The translations under genes were made by a program, and so were the position numbers. A model generated the notes under the pieces. It worked only from the letters and a program-made list of their open reading frames with translations. It did not search any database and was not told where the DNA came from. A stretch of DNA of 64,000 nt from Kitasatospora papulosa (GTDB taxonomy: Bacteria; Actinomycetota; Actinomycetes; Streptomycetales; Streptomycetaceae), in contig NZ_JNYQ01000004.1 in assembly GCF_000717245.1 (NCBI RefSeq), positions 806,001 through 870,000 of the forward strand, given 5' to 3'. Positions 8,656 to 18,344 of this stretch are shown here, piece by piece (the stretch's first letter is position 1; every line of letters begins with the position of its first letter).

Positions 8656-8843
8656 GTCCTGCGCCCTCCCCTTCCGCTCGACCGAATGTTCCCCTGGGAA
8701 CTCCACAACCCCAAGGATGCGGCATCGGCCGGAAAGCGTCACACGGCGCTGGTGGGAACGGCCCGGCCGCGGGTCCGCCGCCACCGTCGCCCCGTCCGCC
8801 GACGCGCGGACGGGATCGCACGGTCACCGGCCGCGCCGCGGTG

Positions 8844-9455
8844 TCAGCGGACCAGGCCCCAGCGGAATCCGAGCGCGACGGCGTGCGCCCGGTCCGAGGC
8901 CCCGAGCTTCTTGAACAGCCGCCGCGCGTGCGTCTTGACCGTGTCCTCGGAGAGGAACAGCTCGCGTCCGATCTCCGCGTTGGACCGGCCGTGGCTCATA
9001 CCTTCGAGCACCTGGATCTCCCGGGCCGTGAGCGTCGGCGCCGCGCCCATCTCCGCGGACCGCAGCCGTCGCGGGGCGAGCCGCCAGGTCGGATCGGCGA
9101 GCGCCTGGGTCACGGTCGCGCGCAGTTCGGCACGCGAGGCGTCCTTGTGCAGATAACCGCGGGCCCCGGCGGCGACCGCGAGTGCGACCCCGTCGAGATC
9201 CTCGGCGACGGTCAGCATGATGATCCTGGCTCCGGGGTCCGCGGAGAGCAGCCGCCGGACCGTCTCCACACCCCCGAGACCGGGCATGCGTACGTCCATC
9301 AGAATCAGATCCGAACGATCGGCTCCCCAGCGGCGGAGGACTTCCTCCCCGTTCGCCGCTGTCGTCACGCGCTCGACACCGGGCACGGTCGCAACCGCGC
9401 GGCGGAGCGCTTCTCGGGCAAGCGGGGAGTCGTCGCAGACGAGGACGGATGTCAT
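8844..9455 (-). CDS. bldM: Developmental response regulator BldM
   Basis: Transcription factor needed for aerial growth and sporulation; known to act as a homodimer and as a heterodimer with WhiI. The 203-residue length equals that of known BldM. The receiver domain has acidic residues Asp8/Asp9 and the phospho-acceptor position Asp54 (LILMDVRMPG). The LuxR-type helix-turn-helix (LTAREIQVLEGMSHGRSNAEIGRELFLSE) occupies about 140-200. No histidine kinase is adjacent, consistent with an orphan, atypical regulator. The ATG at 9455 follows GGAGG by 7 bases; an upstream in-frame ATG at 9515 is poorer. A sigma-BldN promoter lies upstream. Confidence 0.96.
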   Translation of the reverse strand: MTSVLVCDDSPLAREALRRAVATVPGVERVTTAANGEEVLRRWGADRSDLILMDVRMPGLGGVETVRRLLSADPGARIIMLTVAEDLDGVALAVAAGARGYLHKDASRAELRATVTQALADPTWRLAPRRLRSAEMGAAPTLTAREIQVLEGMSHGRSNAEIGRELFLSEDTVKTHARRLFKKLGASDRAHAVALGFRWGLVR

Positions 9456-9578
9456 GACCGTCCTCCGCAGCTGATGCGCGTCACCTTGAGCCTCCAGGCT
9501 GATACAAGTCGTCACCTGTGCGGTTGACCCCCTCGGACATCTGCCCGAGCTCGTTCTCCGTCAACCGCCTCCCCCTCA

Positions 9579-9606
9579 TCAACGACGGTCACTCGAAAGA
9601 GTTACG
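9579..9606 (-). promoter_or_regulatory. Sigma-BldN promoter of bldM
   Basis: On the minus strand, CGTAAC (-35, 9601-9606) and CGTTGA (-10, 9579-9584) are separated by exactly 16 bases, identical to the known sigma-BldN consensus. Transcription would start near 9572, giving a bldM leader of about 115 bases. This puts bldM in the BldN step of the developmental cascade. Confidence 0.9.
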
Positions 9607-9772
9607 GGCCAAAGCATCCGGTTCGGCACTCTAAGTGAGGGGTCGAACACGGAGGAGAGCGACACGGGGTCATTCACTCCTCAATCGATCTTCCACCCGG
9701 CGACCTGCCCCATTTAGCGGGTTTTCTTCCCTTTTGCTGGCGTCTATGGCTAGATTCGCAATCAGTCATATT

Positions 9773-9797
9773 TACATCTACTAAGACCGTAGATGTA
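9773..9797. repeat. Perfect 9-base inverted repeat in the bldM-whiD intergenic region
   Basis: TACATCTAC (9773-9781) and GTAGATGTA (9789-9797) are perfect inverted copies around a 7-base spacer. The site lies 92 bases before the whiD start in the 433-base divergent region. It overlaps GTCATATTTAC (9765-9775), which also occurs upstream of glpD. The symmetry and AT content suggest an operator for whiD, or an RNA hairpin if transcription starts upstream. The rest of this region holds the bldM promoter; an AGTGA/TCACT half-site pair at 9634-9638 and 9674-9678 is a weak candidate for BldD-type binding. Confidence 0.55.
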
Positions 9798-9888
9798 CCG
9801 TCGGGACTCCGGTCACCGTCGAGCACGAGACGAGCGACACGGTCGAGGACGCCGTTTCCGAACCAGCAAGGTTTCGAGGGGACACGCA

Positions 9889-10218
9889 ATGGCAGATTTC
9901 TCCCGCCTTCCAGGACCCAACGCGGACTTGTGGGACTGGCAGCTGCTGGCCGCCTGCCGCGGGGTCGACAGTTCGCTGTTCTTCCACCCCGAAGGGGAAC
10001 GCGGAGCGGCCAGGAGCGCGCGCGAGACCTCGGCGAAAGAGGTCTGCATGCGCTGCCCGGTGCGCGCCGAGTGCGCGGCGCACGCACTCGCGGTGCGTGA
10101 GCCCTACGGCGTATGGGGAGGTCTGACCGAGGACGAGCGCGAGGAGCTCATGGGCCGCGCCCGCAACCGGCTGATCACCGCCCACTCAGGTCCGCCGCCG
10201 GAGACCGGCCGCACCTGA
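9889..10218 (+). CDS. whiD: WhiB-family sporulation regulator WhiD
   Basis: Iron-sulfur transcription factor required for late sporulation septation and spore maturation in Streptomyces. The 109-residue protein has the four cluster cysteines (AACRGV, CMRC, AECA) in the family spacing, with about 29, 2 and 5 residues between them, then the GVWGG turn and a basic tail (RARNRL). In WhiD these cysteines hold a [4Fe-4S] cluster and the protein contacts region 4 of the principal sigma factor. The ATG at 9889 follows GAGGGG; a longer frame to 9793 adds residues unlike WhiB proteins. It is divergent from bldM, as in S. coelicolor. Confidence 0.94.
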   Translation: MADFSRLPGPNADLWDWQLLAACRGVDSSLFFHPEGERGAARSARETSAKEVCMRCPVRAECAAHALAVREPYGVWGGLTEDEREELMGRARNRLITAHSGPPPETGRT

Positions 10219-10312
10219 GACACCGCACGGACCATCGAACGCAGAAACGTTTTTTCCGATCGGACGTGTCCGCCGTCGGACCCGCTCGACCGGGTGCGGC
10301 GGACCGGGCCGG

Positions 10313-11203
10313 TCAGCGTGCGGCAGCCAGGGACAGCTGGTCCAGGGTCGCCGCCACCGCCGGCACACGGGCGAGGTCGGGCAGGGTGAGGGCCACGACC
10401 TCCCGCTCCACGGCCGGCTCCACCGTCACGGTCCGCGCCCCCTTGGGCCGTACCGACTCCAGGGCGAGCCCGGGCAGGACGGCGACACCGAGCCCCGCCC
10501 CGACCAGGCCGATCACCGCCGGGTAGTCGTCGGTGGCGAAGTCGATCCGGGGGGTGAAGCCGGAGGACTCGCAGACCTCCACCAGCTGGCGCCTGCAGCG
10601 CGGGCATCCGGCGATCCACGGCTCGTCGGCCAGTTCCCCGATGCCCACCGCATCCGTCCCCGCGAGCCGGTGCCCCTCGGGTACGAGACCGATCAGCCGG
10701 TCCCGGAGCAGCGGGCGGACGACCAGGTCGTCCCATTCGCCGGTGGCCGTCCCGTAGCGGAACGCGAGCGCGATGTCGCAGTCGCCGTCGCGCAGCATCT
10801 CCACCGAACGAGGCGGTTCCGCCTCGACGAGCGAGACCTGGGTGCCGGGGTGCGCGGCGCGCAGGGCGGCGAGGGCGCCGGGGACCAGGGTGGAACTGCC
10901 GCTGGGGAACGACACGAGCCGGACCCGGCCGGCCCGCAGCCCGGCGATCGCGGCGACCTCCTCCTCGGCGGCGGTCAGTCCGGCGAGGATGCCGGAGGCG
11001 TGACGCACCAGCGCCTCACCGGCCTGGGTGAGACGCATCTCGCGCCCCGTGCGGATCAGCAGCGGGGTGCCCGCGGAGGTCTCCAGGGCCTTCATCTGCT
11101 GGCTGACGGCGGGCTGGGTGCAGCCCAGCTCCCGCGCGGCGGCGGAGAACGAACCAGTGGTGGCCACGGCGCGCAGGACACGGAGATGACGGGCTTCGAT
11201 CAC
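10313..11203 (-). CDS. LysR-family transcriptional regulator
   Basis: 296 residues. The N-terminal winged helix (about 3-62, FSAAARELGCTQPAVSQQMKALE) is followed by a periplasmic-binding-protein-like co-inducer domain (about 90-290). Such regulators usually control a divergent gene and themselves; here the divergent neighbour is the MOSC gene at 11286, with an 82-base shared region. The start is a GTG at 11203 with GAAGGG only a few bases upstream. A weak terminator-like stem (10269-10275 with 10297-10303) lies just past its stop, between it and whiD. The inducer is unknown. Confidence 0.92.
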   Translation of the reverse strand: MIEARHLRVLRAVATTGSFSAAARELGCTQPAVSQQMKALETSAGTPLLIRTGREMRLTQAGEALVRHASGILAGLTAAEEEVAAIAGLRAGRVRLVSFPSGSSTLVPGALAALRAAHPGTQVSLVEAEPPRSVEMLRDGDCDIALAFRYGTATGEWDDLVVRPLLRDRLIGLVPEGHRLAGTDAVGIGELADEPWIAGCPRCRRQLVEVCESSGFTPRIDFATDDYPAVIGLVGAGLGVAVLPGLALESVRPKGARTVTVEPAVEREVVALTLPDLARVPAVAATLDQLSLAAAR

Positions 11204-11285
11204 CCTTCAACCATAAGGGATTCTTGCAGCGTCGGTAGATTAATCCTGAGCGACTTTGAGATCCTCGCGGTTAACCTGTCGGGTT

Positions 11286-11960
11286 ATGAAGGTGCTCACC
11301 GTGAATCTCGGCCGTCCCACGCCCTCCGCGCACTCCGACGCGGCCGACGGCCTCACCGGGATCGGCAAGCAGCCGTCCGACGTCCCGGTGCGGGTCACCG
11401 ATCCCGGCCCCAAGGGCAGCGGGGGCAGCGGCCTGGCGGGGGACGCGGTGTGCGACCTCCGGCACCACGGCGGGACCGACCAGGCGGTGTACGCGTACGC
11501 CCGTGAGGAGCTCGACGCCTGGGAGAAGGAGCTCGGCCGGCCCCTGCCCAACGGCGCGTTCGGCGAGAACCTCACGACTCTCGGCCTCACGGTGAGCCGT
11601 GCGCGGATCGGGGAGCGCTGGAGGATCGGCGACGAGCTGGTCCTCGAAGTGACCTCGGGCCGCATCCCGTGCCGTACGTTCGCGGGTCACCTGGGCATGC
11701 GGGGCTGGGTGAAGCGGTTCACGCGCGAGGGGGCCACGGGCGCGTACCTCCGCGTGGTCGAGCCGGGCACGATCCGTTCCGGGGACCCCGTCGAGGTGGT
11801 GCACGTGCCCGACCACGACATCACCGCCGCCCTGGAGTTCCGGGCGACGACCACGGAGCGGGAGCTGCTGCCCCGCCTGCTCGACGCCGGGGACGCGCTG
11901 CACACGGAGACGCTCCGGGCGGCGCGGGCCTACGTCGCGAAGCAGAACCCGGTCTCCTAG
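11286..11960 (+). CDS. MOSC domain protein (YiiM-like)
   Basis: 224 residues. The MOSC core carries the expected cysteine in SGRIPCRTFAGHLG, preceded by DLRHHGGTDQAVYAY and GENLTTLGLTV, as in E. coli YiiM and related proteins. MOSC domains occur in molybdenum-cofactor sulfurases and in proteins that reduce N-hydroxylated bases with a molybdenum cofactor, so a role in detoxifying N-hydroxyl compounds is plausible. The C-terminal HDITAALEFRATTTERELL segment resembles the YiiM 3-alpha tail. No clear ribosome site precedes the ATG. It is divergent from the LysR gene, which may control it. Confidence 0.88.
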   Translation: MKVLTVNLGRPTPSAHSDAADGLTGIGKQPSDVPVRVTDPGPKGSGGSGLAGDAVCDLRHHGGTDQAVYAYAREELDAWEKELGRPLPNGAFGENLTTLGLTVSRARIGERWRIGDELVLEVTSGRIPCRTFAGHLGMRGWVKRFTREGATGAYLRVVEPGTIRSGDPVEVVHVPDHDITAALEFRATTTERELLPRLLDAGDALHTETLRAARAYVAKQNPVS

Positions 11961-12108
11961 GGGGTGCCCGCGCGGTGCCGCCCGCCCCGCGACGCCCCGC
12001 ACGCGCGCCCACCGCGTCGTCGCCTCGCCACGTCGGCCCGGCGGCCGTGGCGGGCGTCGTCCGAAGGCGGGTCGGGACGCCGCTCGGGCGGGCGCTAACG
12101 TGCCGCAT

Positions 12109-12882
12109 ATGACGACTGCACTGATTACGGGCGCGACGGCGGGGATCGGGGCCGCCTTCGCACGGCGGCTCGCGGGTGACGGGCACAATCTGGTGCTGGT
12201 GGCCCGTGACACGGAACGGCTGCGGGCCCAGGCCACGGAGCTGCACGACAGGCACGGCATCGAGGCCGAGGTGCTGACGGCCGACCTGTCCACGGATGCC
12301 GGGATCGAAGCGGTCGCCGCACGCCTGACGGACCGTGTGAGCCCGGTGGACCTGCTGGTCAACAACGCCGGCTTCGGCAACAAGGGCCGCTACCTGGACG
12401 TGTCCGTCGCCGACGAGCTGACGATGCTGAAGGTCCACTGCGAGGCAGTGCTGCGACTGACCTCGGCCGCGGCGGGTGCGATGCGGGAGCGGGGTCGCGG
12501 CGGGGTGGTCAACGTCGCCTCGGTCGCGGCCTTCCTGCCCCGGGGGACGTACGGGGCGTCGAAGGCGTGGGTCGTCCAGTTCACCCAGGGGGCGGCGAAG
12601 GACCTGGCCGGTACGGGCGTCCGGCTGATGGCTCTGTGCCCCGGATTCGTACGGACCGAGTTCCACCAGCGGGCCGGGATGGGGACGGGCAACATCCCCG
12701 ACTGGATGTGGCTCGACGCGGACAAGCTGGTGGCCGCGGCCCTGGAGGACCTGGCCCGGGGCAGGTCCGTGTCGATCCCGGACCCGCGCTACAAGGCGCT
12801 GATGGGTCTGGTGAAGCTGACGCCCCGCAGCCTCCTCGGCGGAGTCACCTCCCGCGCGGGCCGGACGTACGGCCCCAAGTAG
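12109..12882 (+). CDS. Short-chain dehydrogenase/reductase
   Basis: 257 residues, classical SDR. The nucleotide-binding motif is TGATAGIG near the N-terminus, NNAGFG follows at about residue 85, and the catalytic Ser and YGASK (Tyr and Lys) lie at about 145-155. An Arg after the second strand (ARDTERLR) suggests NADP preference. The substrate is unknown. The ATG at 12109 has no ribosome site, but TAACGT at 12096-12101 lies 7 bases before it, as expected for a leaderless transcript. A GTG three codons upstream is possible. It ends at a strong terminator shared with groEL1. Confidence 0.9.
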   Translation: MTTALITGATAGIGAAFARRLAGDGHNLVLVARDTERLRAQATELHDRHGIEAEVLTADLSTDAGIEAVAARLTDRVSPVDLLVNNAGFGNKGRYLDVSVADELTMLKVHCEAVLRLTSAAAGAMRERGRGGVVNVASVAAFLPRGTYGASKAWVVQFTQGAAKDLAGTGVRLMALCPGFVRTEFHQRAGMGTGNIPDWMWLDADKLVAAALEDLARGRSVSIPDPRYKALMGLVKLTPRSLLGGVTSRAGRTYGPK

Positions 12883-12908
12883 TTCCCCCGAGTGGTTCCC
12901 GCACGAAC

Positions 12909-12951
12909 ACCGAGGCCCGGTACCCCCGCGACGGGGGTACCGGGCCTCGGT
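12909..12951. terminator. Bidirectional terminator between SDR gene and groEL1
   Basis: Perfect 20-base arms (12909-12928 and 12932-12951) with a 3-base loop, between convergent genes ending at 12882 and 12968. No U-tract. Confidence 0.9.
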
Positions 12952-12967
12952 GGCGTACGGAGCCGTA

Positions 12968-14593
<1,626 letters not shown>

Positions 14594-14621
14594 GGGCTGT
14601 TTTCTTCCCTCTCAAAACGAA

Positions 14622-14672
14622 CTGCGCCCCTCGCCGCCCGGCTAGTCATCTCGCAGGGGGCCAGGGGCGCAG
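14622..14672 (-). other. Stem-loop in the groES-groEL1 spacer
   Basis: CTGCGCCCCT (14622-14631) pairs perfectly with AGGGGCGCAG (14663-14672) across a 31-base loop, filling half of the gap between the groES stop and the groEL1 start. It could be a partial terminator or RNA-processing site that sets the groES:groEL1 ratio. Confidence 0.5.
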
Positions 14673-14694
14673 AACAGAAGCAAACGTGGGTGAA

Positions 14695-15003
14695 CTACTT
14701 CTCGACGATCGCGAGGACGTCGCGCGCCGAGAGGACGAGGTACTCCTCGCCGTTGTACTTCACCTCGGTGCCGCCGTACTTGCTGTACAGCACGACGTCG
14801 CCGGTCTTGACGTCGAGCGGAAGGCGCTCGCCGTTCTCGAAGCGGCCCGGGCCCACGGCCAGGACGACGCCCTCCTGGGGCTTCTCCTTGGCGGTGTCCG
14901 GAATGACCAGGCCGGAAGCCGTGGTCTGCTCGGCGTCGAGCGGCTGGACCACAATGCGGTCCTCGAGCGGCTTGATCGCAACCTTGGAGCTGGTGGTCGA
15001 CAC
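14695..15003 (-). CDS. groES: Co-chaperonin GroES
   Basis: 102 residues, normal for GroES. It has the mobile loop (AEQTTASGLVIPDTAKEKPQEG) that docks on GroEL and the roof-forming beta hairpin. The GTG at 15003 is chosen because GGGGGAGA lies about 8 bases upstream and the upstream residues do not look like GroES. First gene of the groES-groEL1 heat-shock operon; two HrcA operators lie about 110-180 bases upstream. Confidence 0.98.
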   Translation of the reverse strand: MSTTSSKVAIKPLEDRIVVQPLDAEQTTASGLVIPDTAKEKPQEGVVLAVGPGRFENGERLPLDVKTGDVVLYSKYGGTEVKYNGEEYLVLSARDVLAIVEK

Positions 15004-15110
15004 GATCCGGTCTCCCCCTTCGGAGATCTCACGGGGTTTAACAGTCTGTGGGTGGCGACCAGGTCGATCCGTCGTCGCGGGTGCCGGACCTGCCCTGTCG
15101 CGCAGTTGTG

Positions 15111-15184
15111 CTGGCACTCTCCCTCGGGGAGTGCCAGCACTGAGACTATGACCGCGATTAGCACTCGGTCAAGCGGAGTGCCAA
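15111..15184 (-). promoter_or_regulatory. Two CIRCE (HrcA) operators and the groES promoter
   Basis: The distal operator is TTAGCACTC-N9-GAGTGCCAA (15158-15184) and the proximal one CTGGCACTC-N9-GAGTGCCAG (15111-15137); both match CIRCE closely. On the minus strand TTGACC (15167-15172) and CATAGT (15145-15150), 16 bases apart, form a sigma-HrdB-type promoter. Its -35 lies inside the distal operator and its start site touches the proximal one. HrcA bound at either would block transcription, and heat would release it. Confidence 0.95.
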
Positions 15185-15367
15185 TTCACCACCCTCGCGT
15201 GGCGTCACGGGGACCGTCGCCCGCCCGGACAACGCGGGAAGGGGCCGCGGCGTTCCGGGGTGCGCCCGGAGCGGCCGGCGGGCGGGAGAGCGGGTGGAAA
15301 GGGCGGACGGCGCGGGAAGGGCGGACGCCCCGTCATGAGGTCCGCGCCCGCGCCGTCCGGGGATCCG

Positions 15368-16300
15368 TCAGACGTAGTCCTCCAGCCTGGCCACGGCGTA
15401 CCCCTTGTCCGTGACCGTCTTCATGACGCGGCGGATCATGTCGGCCATGGACCCCTTCCAGTCCTCCTCGCCCCGGAAGTGGGTGAGGATGATGTCGCCG
15501 GGGTGCAGGTCCTGGTCCCACTCGCGCCACTCCATGTGGTCGGGGAACGCCTCGGCCGCCCACAGGGGCACGGCCTTGATGCCGCAGGACCGCGCGACGC
15601 GCAGGGTGTCGCCGTTGTAGTTGCCGTACGGCGGCCGGAAGAGCGTGGGCCGCTTCCCGAAGTACTTCTCGAGCTTGTCCTGCTCCCCGCAGATCTCCCG
15701 CCGCTGCTCCTCCTTCGAGAGTCCCGGAAGGTAACGGTGGTTGAGCGTGTGGTTGTTGAGGGTGACGCCTCGGGCCTGCATGTCCTTGAAGTAGCCGTAG
15801 TCGTCGCTCACCACGTAGTCGCTGAGGAAGGCGCTGTACGGGATCTTCAGTTCGGTCATCATCCGCAGCAGTTCGGGGTCCTTCTCCGCCCCGTCGTCCA
15901 TCGTCAGGAAGACGATCCGCTCCTTGGTGGGCACGGTGGTGAAGACGGGCGGAAGCGTCTCCCCGCCCTCCACCTCGAATCCCTCCCGGGTCGTGATGCG
16001 CGGCTTCACGGCGGGTGGCGCGGGAGCGGCGAGCGGCATCTTCGCCAGCCCCCACTTCCGCGCGGCGGCCACCCGGGCGGCCTGCTCCCGCTTGAGACGC
16101 CGCGCCTCGGCCGCGGCGGCGTCCTTCTGGGCGGCGGCACCCGGCCGGCCGGCGACGGGCTCCCGGGGGCCGCCCGCCCTCCCGTCCTCGCCGGCCGCGC
16201 ACCCGGAGGCGGCCGCGCCGGCCATCAGGACGGCCAGGACCGCGCAGACCGTTCCGCTCCGCTTCGTAGCAAATTTTTCCTTTTGTCTTACTAGCTGCAT
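15368..16300 (-). CDS. Secreted polysaccharide deacetylase (CE4) lipoprotein
   Basis: 310 residues. The N-terminal signal peptide ends in a lipobox-like AASGC (Cys about residue 34), so it is probably anchored outside the membrane. An Ala/Arg-rich linker leads to a NodB homology domain: metal and base aspartates in FLTMDDG, the metal histidines in HTLNH, RPPYGNYN, and ILTHF near the end. These complete a zinc-dependent N-deacetylase site acting on cell-wall or extracellular GlcNAc polymers. The ATG at 16300 is taken as start with AGGA upstream; open sequence extends much further but overlaps the divergent gene at 16391. Confidence 0.9.
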   Translation of the reverse strand: MQLVRQKEKFATKRSGTVCAVLAVLMAGAAASGCAAGEDGRAGGPREPVAGRPGAAAQKDAAAAEARRLKREQAARVAAARKWGLAKMPLAAPAPPAVKPRITTREGFEVEGGETLPPVFTTVPTKERIVFLTMDDGAEKDPELLRMMTELKIPYSAFLSDYVVSDDYGYFKDMQARGVTLNNHTLNHRYLPGLSKEEQRREICGEQDKLEKYFGKRPTLFRPPYGNYNGDTLRVARSCGIKAVPLWAAEAFPDHMEWREWDQDLHPGDIILTHFRGEEDWKGSMADMIRRVMKTVTDKGYAVARLEDYV

Positions 16301-16390
16301 GGCGCCGCATCCTGCCACCGGGGCACGGGCCTCCCGCCGCGACACCTCCGGGGGACCCGGCGGGTCCCCCGGCTGGCTCACAATGGATCC

Positions 16391-17605
16391 GTGAACGCCA
16401 TTCCTCCCGCCGACCCGGCCGACCCGCTCGCCGCATTCGCCGCCCTGCGCACCCCCGAGGGCGCCGCACTCCTGGACGAGCTGCGCGACCACGACCCCGC
16501 CCGGGAGCTGGCGACCGCGACCCGGCTGCGCCGCACGCACCCCGCGGCCCTGGTCTCCGCGGCGCTCGGTCAGGCGCGGCTGCGGCAGCGCGCGGTGGCG
16601 AAGTTCGGGGCGGAGGACGCGTACCGCATGTTCTTCACCCCGAACGGCGTGGAGCAGGCGACCCGCACCTCGGTCGCCGTCCACCGCGCCGGGCGGTTCG
16701 CCGAGCTCGGCGTACGGAGCGTGGCCGACCTGTGCTGCGGGATCGGCGGCGACGCGATCGCCCTGGCCCGGGCGGGCATCTCGGTCCTGGCCGTCGACCG
16801 GGATCCGCTCACCGCGCGGGTGGCCCGCGCCAACGCCGAGGCGCTCGGCCTCCAGGACCTCGTCGAGGTGCGGTGCGCCGACGTCACCGAGATCGACACC
16901 GCCCCCTACGAGGCCGTCTTCGTCGACCCGGCACGGCGTGGCGGGCGGGGCAGGATCTTCGACCCCGAGGCCTACTCGCCGCCGCTCTCCTGGGCGACCG
17001 GAGCCGCGCTGAAGGCGCCACGCGCCGCGCTCAAGATCGCCCCCGGAGTCCCCCACGAGGCGATCGGCCCGCAGGCCGAGGCCGAGTGGATCTCGGACGG
17101 CGGCGATGTGAAGGAGGCCGTGCTCTGGTTCGGCGAGGGCTTCACCCCCGGGGCGTTCCGGGCCACGCTGCTCCCCTCCCGCACGACCCTCGCCTCCGAC
17201 GGCCCGCTGCCCGCACCGCCCGTCGGCCCCGTCGGCCGGTACCTGTACGAGCCGGACGGCGCCGTCATCCGCGCCCATCTGGTGGCCCGGATCGTGGAGG
17301 AGTGCGACGGCCGGCTGGTCGACGAGACGATCGCCTACGTCACGAGCGACGTGCCGTACGAGTCCGACGCCGTCGCCGCGTACGAGATCACCGATCAGCT
17401 GCCCTTCAACATGAAGAAGCTGAAGGCGTTGCTGAGGGAACGCCAGGTCGGTGTCCTGACCGTCAAGAAGCGCGGCTCGGCGGTCGAACCTGAGGAACTG
17501 CGGCGGAAGATGAAGCTCCAGGGGCCGCACGCGGCCACCGTCTTCCTGACCCGGGTGGCCGGGGCTCCGACGATGCTCGTCGGGCAGCCGGTGAAGCGGG
17601 CCTGA
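16391..17605 (+). CDS. Class I SAM-dependent methyltransferase / THUMP-like domain protein
   Basis: 404 residues. Residues about 85-190 carry a Rossmann methyltransferase core with motif I LCCGIGGDAIALA, an acidic motif II (AVDRD) and VDPARR in the motif IV position. The C-terminal region (about 320-400, LPFNMKKLKALL and VGVLTVKKRG) resembles the THUMP-like domain of actinobacterial RNA methyltransferase homologues. An RNA substrate is likely but unproven. The GTG at 16391 has no ribosome site; CACAAT at 16379-16384, six bases before it, suggests a leaderless mRNA. Divergent from the deacetylase gene with 90 bases between. Confidence 0.85.
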   Translation: MNAIPPADPADPLAAFAALRTPEGAALLDELRDHDPARELATATRLRRTHPAALVSAALGQARLRQRAVAKFGAEDAYRMFFTPNGVEQATRTSVAVHRAGRFAELGVRSVADLCCGIGGDAIALARAGISVLAVDRDPLTARVARANAEALGLQDLVEVRCADVTEIDTAPYEAVFVDPARRGGRGRIFDPEAYSPPLSWATGAALKAPRAALKIAPGVPHEAIGPQAEAEWISDGGDVKEAVLWFGEGFTPGAFRATLLPSRTTLASDGPLPAPPVGPVGRYLYEPDGAVIRAHLVARIVEECDGRLVDETIAYVTSDVPYESDAVAAYEITDQLPFNMKKLKALLRERQVGVLTVKKRGSAVEPEELRRKMKLQGPHAATVFLTRVAGAPTMLVGQPVKRA

Positions 17606-17639
17606 CGCCCTCGCCCCGGCGGCCGCTGCGCGGCCCCGG

Positions 17640-18290
17640 TCAGCCCTCCACCGTGATCAGCGGCTCGGCGGGTACCCCGACGAGCACCCGGATCACCCAG
17701 CGCCGGTGGGCGAACGCCTTGACGAGGCCGGTCAGTCCGGTCAGCCACGCGAGGAACCCGAGTCCCATGAACAGGGCCACCAGACCGTACGTCTCCTCGC
17801 CCGCCCTGGCGGTCGCCGGGACGACGACGCAGGTGAACAGGCCGACCGCGCAGAGCGTGAACGACGTGAGCAGCCAGAGGAAACTCGCCCGCGGCATGCG
17901 CAGCCCGACGTCGCCCGCGGGGTCGTGGTCCAGGCCTCCCCACTCCACGAGGAGGCGGTGGACGCGCAGGTCCCTGGCCGCACCGACGACGAGCAGGACG
18001 ATACCGGGGACCAGGGTGGCCGCGCCGCCCGCGAGGACGACGACGCCCGGGACCACGCCCGGGGAGTCGGCGGCGTCCTCGAACATCAGGAACGCCGCGC
18101 CCACCAGGGACCATCCGAACGCGGCGACGCCCGCCCACAGCCAGAGCACACCGAGTCGCGCGGGCCCGATGAACGTCCTCACCAGCTCGTCGAGGACGGC
18201 CGCGCGGTCCCTCAACAGGGCGTCCCGGTCGGGCCAGGCACGTATCTCCACGGGCGGGGGCGGGGGCGGAAGGGGTGAACGACTGGGCAT
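17640..18290 (-). CDS. Integral membrane protein of unknown function
   Basis: 216 residues with a Pro-rich N-terminus and four hydrophobic spans at about 46-70, 78-101, 134-158 and 168-190, and a cytosol-like loop (LRVHRLLVEWGGLDHDPAGD). I recognise no family. TAATGT (18298-18303) ends 7 bases before the ATG and there is no ribosome site, so the mRNA is probably leaderless. Convergent with the methyltransferase gene, 34 bases apart. Confidence 0.7.
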   Translation of the reverse strand: MPSRSPLPPPPPPVEIRAWPDRDALLRDRAAVLDELVRTFIGPARLGVLWLWAGVAAFGWSLVGAAFLMFEDAADSPGVVPGVVVLAGGAATLVPGIVLLVVGAARDLRVHRLLVEWGGLDHDPAGDVGLRMPRASFLWLLTSFTLCAVGLFTCVVVPATARAGEETYGLVALFMGLGFLAWLTGLTGLVKAFAHRRWVIRVLVGVPAEPLITVEG

Positions 18291-18344
18291 GTCCCAGACA
18301 TTACCGAGCCCGCGCCGCCCTCCGGCGGTGGGACGGTGCGGAGT

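Noticed and set aside
16301..17530. Long N-terminal extension of the deacetylase frame
   Set aside because: It would run through the divergent methyltransferase gene; the signal peptide and lipobox lie right after the ATG at 16300.
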